Assembly: GCA_013823505.1 (NCBI GenBank)
Contig: PNMH01000123.1
Coordinates: 1-8,696 of the forward strand
Direction of reading: 5' to 3'
Length of the DNA stretch: 8,696 nt
DNA from: Polaromonas sp.
GTDB lineage: Bacteria; Pseudomonadota; Gammaproteobacteria; Burkholderiales; Burkholderiaceae
Positions 1 to 5,771 of this stretch are shown one piece after another; the first letter of the stretch is position 1; every line of letters starts with the position of its first letter. Made by a program: the position numbers and the translations under genes. A model generated the notes under the pieces. The model saw only the letters and a list, made by a program, of their open reading frames with translations. It ran no database searches and was not told where the DNA came from.

Positions 1-1875
1 AAAGTGCAAACCTGGGTTGAACTGGCGCTGTCGTTACCTGTCGTGTTCTGGACGGGCTGGCCCTTCTTCGTACGCGGTTGGCAGTCCGTTGTCCATCGCA
101 GCCCCAACATGTGGACCTTGATCGCTCTGGGAACGGGCGCGGCCTTTCTCTACAGCCTCGTGGCCACCGTGGCGCCGGGCGTTTTCCCCGATTCGTTCAT
201 CTCCCTGGGGCGTGTGGCGGTCTACTACGAGGCGACAGTGGTCATCATCTCGCTGACTATGTTGGGCCAGATCATCGAGTTGAAGGCCCGTTCGCAAACT
301 TCTGCGGCCATCAAGGCGCTACTCGGATTGGCACCCAAGACGGCACGTCGCATCAATGCGGATGGGGGCGAAGAAGACGTACCTCTGAACCATGTACACG
401 TCGGAGACCTGCTGCGCATCCGCCCCGGCGAGAAAGTGCCGGTCGACGGCGTTGTGACTGAAGGCAGCAGTGCAGTCGATGAATCCATGCTGACCGGTGA
501 GCCTGTGCCGGTGACCAAGCGCCCTGGTGACAATGTGATTGGCGCCACGATGAACACCAGTGGTGCCTTGGTGATGCGCTCCGAGAAAGTCGGTGCTGCC
601 ACGATGCTGTCGCAGATCGTTCAGATGGTGGCCAATGCCCAGCGCTCGAAGGCGCCCATGCAGCGCATGGCGGACGTGGTGGCAGGCAAATTTGTGGTCG
701 TGGTGGTGCTCATCGCCATTGCCACCTTCTTTGTCTGGGGCTTGTTTGGTCCGGAACCTAGCTGGGTGTTTGGTTTGATTAACGCAGTGGCGGTGCTGAT
801 CATCGCGTGCCCTTGTGCGCTGGGGCTGGCCACGCCGATGTCGGTGATGGTGGCCACAGGGCGTGCCGCGACACAGGGAGTGCTGTTCCGCGATGCTGGC
901 GCCATCGAGAAAATGCGCGAGGTGGACACGCTGATAGTGGACAAGACCGGGACTTTGACCGAAGGTAAGCCCGCTTTCGACACCGCAGTTGCCGCACCTG
1001 GCTTTACAGCGGACGAAGTACTGCGCCTTGCGGCCAGTTTGGACCAAGGCAGCGAGCATCCTTTGGCAGAGGCCATCGTCAGCGCCGCACGCGACAAAGG
1101 TCTTGAACTAGTCAAACCCGTTGATTTCGAGTCCGGCAGCGGCATCGGCGTGCGCGGCATGATCGACGGGAAGCATCTGGTTCTGGGCAACACCGCCTTG
1201 ATGCAGCTAGAAGGCGTGGCCACTGATGCGCTCAAGGTTGATGGCGAGCGTCTGCGCAGTGAAGGCGCCAGCGTGATGCATCTGGCCGTGGACCGGCAAC
1301 TGGCTGGCATTCTGGCCGTTACCGACCCCATCAAAGCCACCACGCGGGAAGCTATTCAAAATTTGCACGCCAGCGGCTTGCGCATCGTGATGGCAACTGG
1401 CGATGGCCTGACCACGGCCAAGGCTGTGGGTGCAAAACTGGGCATCGACGAGGTGCATGGCGAAGTCAAGCCCGCAGACAAGCTGGCGCTCGTGGAGCGG
1501 CTCCAGAAAGAAGGCCACATTGTTGCCATGGCCGGCGATGGCATCAACGATGCGCCGGCGTTGGCAAAGGCCGACGTCGGTGTGGCCATGGGCACGGGGA
1601 CCGATGTAGCCATGAACAGCGGCCAAGTCACGCTGGTGAAAGGCGATTTGCGCGGCATCACTGCGGCGCGCGACATCTCCATCAACACCGTCCGGAACAT
1701 GCGCCAGAACCTGCTCTTCGCCTTCCTCTACAACGGCCTCGGGGTACCGATTGCGGCAGGCGTGCTGTACCCGTTCACCGGGTGGTTGTTGTCTCCGCTG
1801 ATCGCGGCGCTGGCCATGAGCCTAAGTTCGGCCTCGGTGATCTTCAATGCGCTGCGCCTGCGTCGCGACCGTTGA
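1..1875 (+). CDS. copA: Cu(I)/Ag(I)-exporting P1B-1-type ATPase, 5'-truncated by the window edge
   Basis: This inner-membrane pump uses ATP to export monovalent copper or silver from cytoplasm to periplasm. The reading frame is open from the first base, so the GTG at position 4 is an internal Val codon and the true start lies upstream. Numbering from that codon as 1, the sequence shows: helix MB (about 5-25), M1 (about 36-56) and M2 (about 73-92); the actuator-domain TGEP loop (164-167); M3 (about 228-247); the CPC metal site in M4 (269-271); the phosphorylation motif DKTGTLT (Asp313); the nucleotide-domain HP motif (His352-Pro353); the hinge GDGIND (511-516); and two last helices with Tyr576-Asn577 and the MSLSS motif (Met605, Ser609). 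CPC plus YN plus MxxSS is the Cu+/Ag+ (P1B-1) signature. The missing part should be helix MA and any N-terminal metal-binding domain, so those cannot be classified here. A SilP-like silver ATPase is the close alternative; the sequence does not separate Cu from Ag. Confidence 0.96.
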   Translation, partial: KVQTWVELALSLPVVFWTGWPFFVRGWQSVVHRSPNMWTLIALGTGAAFLYSLVATVAPGVFPDSFISLGRVAVYYEATVVIISLTMLGQIIELKARSQTSAAIKALLGLAPKTARRINADGGEEDVPLNHVHVGDLLRIRPGEKVPVDGVVTEGSSAVDESMLTGEPVPVTKRPGDNVIGATMNTSGALVMRSEKVGAATMLSQIVQMVANAQRSKAPMQRMADVVAGKFVVVVVLIAIATFFVWGLFGPEPSWVFGLINAVAVLIIACPCALGLATPMSVMVATGRAATQGVLFRDAGAIEKMREVDTLIVDKTGTLTEGKPAFDTAVAAPGFTADEVLRLAASLDQGSEHPLAEAIVSAARDKGLELVKPVDFESGSGIGVRGMIDGKHLVLGNTALMQLEGVATDALKVDGERLRSEGASVMHLAVDRQLAGILAVTDPIKATTREAIQNLHASGLRIVMATGDGLTTAKAVGAKLGIDEVHGEVKPADKLALVERLQKEGHIVAMAGDGINDAPALAKADVGVAMGTGTDVAMNSGQVTLVKGDLRGITAARDISINTVRNMRQNLLFAFLYNGLGVPIAAGVLYPFTGWLLSPLIAALAMSLSSASVIFNALRLRRDR

Positions 1876-1876
1876 G

Positions 1877-2380
1877 ATGTCCACCTACTGCAAGCACAAT
1901 GAAGCAACGGCAATCATCGCCGCCCCAGCCGAGACTGTGTTCGCGTTCATGGATGATCCTAGCCATCTCGGTGCACACATGGGGCGGCACTCTTTCGTCA
2001 TGGGCGGCATTTACATGCGCACGCAAACCGATGCTCGGGGAGGCCGGGCTGTGGGGTCCGTGATCCGCATGTCAGGCCGAATGTGGAGCCTAGAGTTCTC
2101 GTTGGAAGAGGCCGTTGTTGAACGTCGCAAGGGGCAGCGAAAAGTCTGGGAAACCCTCGGTGATCCACGCTTGTTGGTGATCGGGCGTTATCGCATGGGT
2201 TTTGAGGTGCAACCAACCGATAGGGGGACGCAACTGCGAGTATGGATTGACTTCGACCTGCCCGCACGCGGGCTGCAGCATGGTTTTGGACGGATTCTCG
2301 GCAGTTTCTATGCCCACTGGTGTGTTCGGCAAATGGTGCGAGAAGCCGAGCGCACATTGATAAGCCGGATTCAAAAGTGA
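1877..2380 (+). CDS. SRPBCC-family protein of unknown function, linked to the copper ATPase
   Basis: This is a 167-residue soluble protein with no signal peptide or membrane segment, so it is probably cytoplasmic. The opening strand followed by an APAETVFAFMDD helix (residues 16-27), the middle beta-rich part and the long C-terminal helix (about 143-165) match the START/SRPBCC (polyketide cyclase/CoxG-like) fold, which encloses a hydrophobic ligand pocket. The ligand is unknown. The ATG at 1877 lies one base after the ATPase stop, which suggests translational coupling; no clear Shine-Dalgarno is visible. An in-frame ATG at 1847 would add 10 residues and overlap the ATPase, but the added residues do not look like part of the fold. 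The protein is rich in Met (9 of 167) and has a His/Met cluster (His30, His34, Met35, His38, Met42, Met47). This could bind metal, but I recall a similar Met-rich stretch in SRPBCC relatives, so it may be structural. The fold is a fairly secure call; a copper-related role is inferred only from position. Confidence 0.82.
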   Translation: MSTYCKHNEATAIIAAPAETVFAFMDDPSHLGAHMGRHSFVMGGIYMRTQTDARGGRAVGSVIRMSGRMWSLEFSLEEAVVERRKGQRKVWETLGDPRLLVIGRYRMGFEVQPTDRGTQLRVWIDFDLPARGLQHGFGRILGSFYAHWCVRQMVREAERTLISRIQK

Positions 2381-2430
2381 AGTGCAACACTGAGGGCTTC
2401 AATCAATGTGGATGCGGTGTCACCTCGATA

Positions 2431-2448
2431 AGCGCGGATCACCGCGTT
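2431..2448 (+). terminator. Weak hairpin after the ATPase-SRPBCC pair, possible terminator
   Basis: A seven-pair stem (AGCGCGG with CCGCGTT, one G-U pair) encloses an ATCA loop, 51 bp after the SRPBCC stop. No T-run follows it, so it is not a standard intrinsic terminator. It could stabilise the 3' end of the upstream message or be chance in GC-rich DNA. Confidence 0.2.
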
Positions 2449-2497
2449 CCGAGCAGTGCTTCTGTGCATGCCATGGACGGCCCCAAGAAAATGATTT

Positions 2498-2515
2498 GAT
2501 TACGCAAATGTAATC
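2498..2515 (+). promoter_or_regulatory. Inverted repeat GATTAC-N6-GTAATC, candidate heavy-metal response-regulator box
   Basis: The two six-base arms are exact reverse complements separated by GCAAAT. The site lies 138 bp before the DUF2789 start, in the only sizeable gap of the window, and faces the cus operon. Paired TTAC/GTAA half-sites with a short AT-rich spacer resemble the boxes bound by OmpR-family metal regulators (CusR, CopR, CzcR type), which usually sit at or just upstream of a weak -35. The resemblance is from memory. No regulator gene is present here, so the cognate protein must be encoded elsewhere. Confidence 0.55.
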
Positions 2516-2536
2516 TGAGGCTCATCCTTCTATCAG
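2508..2536 (+). promoter_or_regulatory. Tentative activator-dependent promoter for the DUF2789-cusCBA operon
   Basis: TATCAG (2531-2536) matches the sigma-70 -10 consensus at 4 of 6 bases. Seventeen bases upstream, ATGTAA (2508-2513) is a poor -35 that overlaps the right arm of the inverted repeat. A weak -35 covered by an activator site is the usual design for response-regulator-driven metal promoters. The exact start point is a guess; a start near 2543 would give a leader of about 90 bases before the DUF2789 start. Confidence 0.3.
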
Positions 2537-2545
2537 GCCGGCCTG
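2534..2545. repeat. Perfect 12-bp palindrome CAGGCCGGCCTG
   Basis: The twelve bases equal their own reverse complement. The palindrome overlaps the end of the candidate -10 and the likely transcription start. About two perfect 12-mers would be expected by chance in a window of this size, more in GC-rich DNA, so only its position makes it notable. It could act as an operator or as a structure at the mRNA 5' end. Confidence 0.35.
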
Positions 2546-2620
2546 TCGAAAATGGCTGCATGGGATGGCGCTGCGGATCAAGCGCGTCGGGAGAACACGG
2601 CTGACACCGTGAAAAACACT

Positions 2621-2626
2621 GAGGGG
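2621..2626 (+). promoter_or_regulatory. Ribosome binding site that fixes the DUF2789 start
   Basis: GAGGGG ends nine bases before the ATG at 2636. This supports 2636 over the upstream in-frame ATG at 2552, which has no comparable purine-rich site. A small stem (CACGG 2596-2600 with CCGTG 2607-2611) lies just upstream. Confidence 0.7.
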
Positions 2627-2635
2627 ATCAACGCG

Positions 2636-2881
2636 ATGGATTCAACCTACCACCGGTTCACCGAATTATTTCAACAACTGGGGCTTGCCGCTGACGCCCG
2701 GAGCATCCAGCACTTCCTGGAGCACCACAGCCCGCTCCATCCTTCCATCCGGCTGGAAAACGCGCCATTCTGGAGTCAGGCCCAATCGGCCCTGTTACGG
2801 GATGAGCTATTGCTGGATGCGGATTGGGCAGAGGTGGTTGACCAGTTGAATGCGGCCTTGCGTGGATCGAAAGGTAAGTGA
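2636..2881 (+). CDS. DUF2789-family small protein, first gene of the cus operon
   Basis: This is an 81-residue acidic, helical, soluble protein with no signal peptide, Cys or metal-binding motif. Features I recognise as DUF2789 family are: the N-terminal helix with FTELFQQLGL (residues 8-17); a second helix ending in HHSPLHPSIRL (30-40); the APFWSQAQSALLRDELLLD stretch (43-61); and the closing ADWAEVVDQLNAALR (62-76). The molecular role of the family is not known to me. The start at 2636 is chosen for its GAGGGG ribosome site and because homologues begin near this Met; the upstream ATG at 2552 would add 28 residues with no family resemblance. The stop codon overlaps the cusC start as TGATG, so translation of the two is probably coupled. 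Position inside the operon suggests co-regulation with copper or silver efflux. Cupriavidus clusters are named cusDCBAF and silDCBA, with a small D gene before C; whether D is this family I cannot confirm. Confidence 0.85.
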   Translation: MDSTYHRFTELFQQLGLAADARSIQHFLEHHSPLHPSIRLENAPFWSQAQSALLRDELLLDADWAEVVDQLNAALRGSKGK

Positions 2882-4155
2882 TGTCCAAGATACGGTTGAG
2901 GCTGTCCGTCGGCGCAGCATTGCTGGCACTCGTATTTACCCAGGCAAGTTTCAGTCAAGAGGGGCGCATTGGCGCCCATCTGGAGGGGCTTTTGAATGCG
3001 GCGCGGGAAGGTAATCCAGAATTTGCCAGCATGCAGTTCGAAGCCAATGCCGCCGCAGAACGAATTCTTCCTGCCGGCGCCTTGCCCGACCCCAAGTTCA
3101 GCATGGAATTGCGCGATATCACCCGGATGGGAGAGCGCAACCCGACGTTGCTACCTGGGCGCGTGGGGAGTACTCGCTACATCTTTACACAGGAGCTGCC
3201 CTGGTTTGGAAAGCGGGAGCTCAAGCGCGCTGCCGCCGCATTGCAGGCCGAGGCGGCGCGGGGGAAGTTGGCAGGCACCTGGAGTGAATTGGTCAGCAGG
3301 ATCAAGACCACACATGCCCAGCTTTACTACCTGGAGCAGAACGAGCGGCTGACCCGGGAGATCCTGGACCTGATGGCCCGGCTGGAGAAGGTGGCCCAAG
3401 TGCGATATGGCAGTGGCCTCGCGGCACAGCAGGATGTCATTCGTGCGCAGCTGGAGCAAACCACCATGCGCAACGAATTGATTGCACTCGAAGCAGAGCG
3501 AAGTCAGTTGCAGGCCAAGCTGAAAGCGCTCGTGGGGCGCCCTGCCAGCGAGATGCTGGCTACGCCAGAGAGCATTCGCACACTTCCGGCGCCTGAGACC
3601 ATGCGATTTGATGTCCTGGAGCAGCGTGCACGGTCCAGCAATCCGCTGCTGAGAACCGAGGAGTCACAAATCCAGGCTGCAGAAAAGAACCGTGAACTCA
3701 CCTACAAGAACCGCTATCCGGACTTTGCGGTGGGGGTGTCACCCATCCAGTACGGTAAGTCGATCCGGGAATGGGAGTTGATGGTCGAGGTCACCATTCC
3801 CTTGCAGCAGGACACCCGGCGCGCACAGGAGCAGGAAGCACAGGCCATGCTGGATGCCGCCCGCTCGCGCCGCGAAGCGGCCACCAACCAGGTACTGGCG
3901 GATCTGTATGAAAACTTGGCGGGCCTGGATGCGGCTCGCCGTACGCTGGCGTTGACCACGGACAGCCTGCTACCCCAGTCGGAGCTGACGTTCCGGTCGG
4001 CTTTGGCAGGCTACGAATCGGGCAAGGTGGATTTCGCCACCCTGCTGGATGCACAGAGACAGATACGACAAGCCAAACTCAATCAAGTCAAAGCAGGAGT
4101 TGCAGCCCAGATGCGTCTGGCGGACATCGAGCGCATCGTGGGAGAAGATCTATGA
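2881..4155 (+). CDS. cusC: CusC-like outer-membrane factor (TolC family) of Cu/Ag efflux
   Basis: This is the outer-membrane channel of the tripartite pump: a trimeric barrel with a periplasmic helical tunnel that meets the CusBA complex. The 424-residue protein starts with a Sec signal (positive KIRLR, hydrophobic about residues 8-20, cleavage near 22-25). It then shows the two similar halves of outer-membrane efflux proteins: LPWFGKRELKR (106-116) with RYGSGLAAQQDVIRAQ (175-190), and the matching GYESGKVDFATLLDAQRQI (377-395). Long Gln/Arg/Glu/Ala-rich helices predict the coiled-coil tunnel. There is no Cys near the signal cleavage site, so unlike E. coli CusC this protein cannot be an acylated lipoprotein. 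The ATG at 2881 overlaps the DUF2789 stop; a GTG one codon earlier is possible but less likely. AAAGGT at 2870-2875 can serve as ribosome site. The 3' end overlaps cusB by four bases (ATGA). Substrate is inferred from the neighbouring pump; channels of this type do not select the metal. Confidence 0.92.
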   Translation: MSKIRLRLSVGAALLALVFTQASFSQEGRIGAHLEGLLNAAREGNPEFASMQFEANAAAERILPAGALPDPKFSMELRDITRMGERNPTLLPGRVGSTRYIFTQELPWFGKRELKRAAAALQAEAARGKLAGTWSELVSRIKTTHAQLYYLEQNERLTREILDLMARLEKVAQVRYGSGLAAQQDVIRAQLEQTTMRNELIALEAERSQLQAKLKALVGRPASEMLATPESIRTLPAPETMRFDVLEQRARSSNPLLRTEESQIQAAEKNRELTYKNRYPDFAVGVSPIQYGKSIREWELMVEVTIPLQQDTRRAQEQEAQAMLDAARSRREAATNQVLADLYENLAGLDAARRTLALTTDSLLPQSELTFRSALAGYESGKVDFATLLDAQRQIRQAKLNQVKAGVAAQMRLADIERIVGEDL

Positions 4156-5756
4156 CAACAACTATCAAGGTGGGCGCGCTCGTGCTGGCCGCCACGGCAC
4201 TGGCTGCGGGAGGCGGCTATTGGTACGGGCAACGCCAGTCCGCTGCACATGGATCAGTGCAGGCGACATCGACTGTTGCTTCGGCAAACGACAAGAAGGA
4301 GCGCAAGGTTCTCTATTACCGCAATCCGATGGGCTTGCCCGATACGTCCCCCACGCCCAAGAAGGACCCGATGGGGATGGATTACATCCCCGTCTACGAG
4401 GGCGATCAGGAACCGGAAGCCGGAAGCGCCAACCAGATCAAGATCAGCACCGACAAGGTTCAGAAGCTCGGGGTGCGCGTTGAGGCTGTCAGCCTGCGCA
4501 ACCTGGACAAGATGGTGCGCGCTGCAGGCCGCATCGAACCCGACGAGCGCCTGACCTACGCCATCACCCCAAAGTTCGAGGGCTACGTCGAACGCTTGCA
4601 TGTCAACGCCACCGGCCAGGCCGTGGGCAAGGGCCAGCCCTTGTTCGAGGTCTACAGCCCGGAACTGGTGTCGGCGCAACGCGAATACGCGATTGCCGCC
4701 CAAGGGGTCGACGCCTTGAAGGGCGCCAGCGAGGAAACACAGAAAGGAATGCGAGAACTCGCCGAATCGGGCCTTACGCGCCTGCGCAACTGGGATATTT
4801 CGGACGAGCAGGTGAAGGCGCTGACTCAGTCGGGCACGGCGCGCCGCACCCTCACATTTCGCTCGCCGGTGGCAGGCATCGTGACCGAGAAAAAGGCGGT
4901 ACAGGGCATGCGTTTCATGCCAGGCGACGCGCTCTACCAGGTCACTAACCTGTCTTCAGTGTGGGTGATAGCCGATGTATTCGAGCAGGACATCGGCATG
5001 GTCAAAACAGGGGCAAAGGCCACGGTTCGCATCAACGCCTACCCGGACAAGGTATTCACCGGTTCCATCACCTACGTCTATCCAACGCTCACGGCTGAAA
5101 CTCGCACCGTGCCCGTGCGGGTCGAATTGACCAATGCAGGTGGGTTGCTAAAGCCGGGCATGTTTGCACAGGTGGAACTTCCCGCCGCCTCCAAGGGCGC
5201 CGTGCTGACGGTACCGACGTCGGCGGTTATCGACAGCGGAACACGACAGATCGTTCTGGTGCAACTCAAGGAGGGGCGTTTCGAGCCCCGCGAAGTCAAG
5301 GTCGGCGCGCGCAGCGAGGACCGCATCGAAATTATCGAGGGTGTGCAGGACGGTGAGATGGTCGTAGTGGCTGCCAATTTCCTCATCGACGCGGAAAGCA
5401 ACCTCAAAGCCGCCATCGGAGGCCTGGGGCATACAGGACACGGTACTCAATCCGCCCCTGATGGATCAGCAAGCACCAAGGCCGTCACAGGCGTGGGTCA
5501 CCAAGCCGAAGGCACAGTAGAGGACATCGATACGAAGTCCTCCACGGTGACGCTGGCGCACGGCACGGTGCCCAGCCTCAAATGGCCAGCCATGTCCATG
5601 GAATTCAAGGTTGCGAACAGCGATTTGCTGAAACAGCTCAAGCCTGGCGCAGCGGTGGCGTTCGAGTTCGTCGAACGCGGGCAAGGAGAATGGGTGATCA
5701 CCGCAGTCAAGCCCTCGGGCAATGCCACGGCCAATCCCCACGCCGGTCACAACTGA
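4152..5756 (+). CDS. cusB: CusB-like periplasmic adaptor fused to a C-terminal CusF-like Cu/Ag-binding domain
   Basis: This membrane-fusion protein links the CusA pump to the CusC channel and also handles the metal ion. The 534-residue protein shows: an N-terminal signal/anchor (about 5-25, no lipobox Cys); a heavy-metal-binding segment at about 53-83 with Met60, Met74 and Met76 (NPMGLP and KKDPMGMDYIPVY), matching the three Met ligands known in CusB; the barrel-sandwich and helical-hairpin core (about 100-420, with KFEGYVERLHV 141-151 and RSPVAGIVTEKKAVQG 237-252); a His/Gly-rich linker (about 424-450); and a CusF-like OB domain (about 452-520). In that domain His470, Trp478, Met481 and Met483 reproduce the spacing of the E. 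coli CusF ligands His36, Trp44, Met47 and Met49. The tail ends NPHAGHN. E. coli CusB is about 400 residues with CusF as a separate protein, so this is a fusion. The start is set by GGAGA (4141-4145) six bases before the ATG. cusA follows after 15 bp. Confidence 0.95.
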   Translation: MTTTIKVGALVLAATALAAGGGYWYGQRQSAAHGSVQATSTVASANDKKERKVLYYRNPMGLPDTSPTPKKDPMGMDYIPVYEGDQEPEAGSANQIKISTDKVQKLGVRVEAVSLRNLDKMVRAAGRIEPDERLTYAITPKFEGYVERLHVNATGQAVGKGQPLFEVYSPELVSAQREYAIAAQGVDALKGASEETQKGMRELAESGLTRLRNWDISDEQVKALTQSGTARRTLTFRSPVAGIVTEKKAVQGMRFMPGDALYQVTNLSSVWVIADVFEQDIGMVKTGAKATVRINAYPDKVFTGSITYVYPTLTAETRTVPVRVELTNAGGLLKPGMFAQVELPAASKGAVLTVPTSAVIDSGTRQIVLVQLKEGRFEPREVKVGARSEDRIEIIEGVQDGEMVVVAANFLIDAESNLKAAIGGLGHTGHGTQSAPDGSASTKAVTGVGHQAEGTVEDIDTKSSTVTLAHGTVPSLKWPAMSMEFKVANSDLLKQLKPGAAVAFEFVERGQGEWVITAVKPSGNATANPHAGHN

Positions 5757-5761
5757 TTTTC

Positions 5762-5766
5762 GGGAG
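5762..5766 (+). promoter_or_regulatory. Ribosome binding site of cusA
   Basis: GGGAG ends five bases before the ATG at 5772, within the 15-bp gap after cusB. It confirms that start. Confidence 0.7.
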
Positions 5767-5771
5767 ACACC

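Noticed and set aside
319..1059. 246-codon open frame on the minus strand inside the ATPase gene
   Set aside because: It lies fully opposite a gene with all P-type ATPase motifs, and its His/Gln/Arg-rich translation resembles no family; typical antisense shadow of GC-rich coding DNA.
621..1343. 240-codon minus-strand frame inside the ATPase gene
   Set aside because: Ser/Ala/Thr/Arg-rich low-complexity translation, overlapped by another minus-strand shadow frame, no ribosome site or family match.
1847..1876. Upstream ATG start for the SRPBCC gene overlapping the ATPase end
   Set aside because: The 10 extra residues are out-of-frame ATPase sequence without similarity to the fold; the ATG at 1877 fits the coupled one-base spacing better, though experiment could change this.
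2381..2497. Possible remnant gene or small RNA between the SRPBCC stop and the operator
   Set aside because: No open frame with a ribosome site, no promoter plus terminator pair and no recognisable protein fragment; only a weak hairpin (2431-2448) and a tiny GGTG-T-CACC repeat (2416-2424).
2596..2611. CACGG/CCGTG hairpin in the DUF2789 leader as a riboswitch or attenuator
   Set aside because: A five-pair stem with a six-base loop is too small, and there is no competing structure or leader peptide with a telling codon run.
2552..2635. N-terminal extension of the DUF2789 gene from the ATG at 2552
   Set aside because: The added 28 residues do not match the family, there is no ribosome site before 2552, and a good site lies before 2636. 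It would also start very close to the likely transcription start.
4049..4483. 144-codon plus-strand frame spanning the cusC-cusB junction
   Set aside because: Out of frame with two well-supported overlapping genes; translation is Arg/Gly-rich with no family match.
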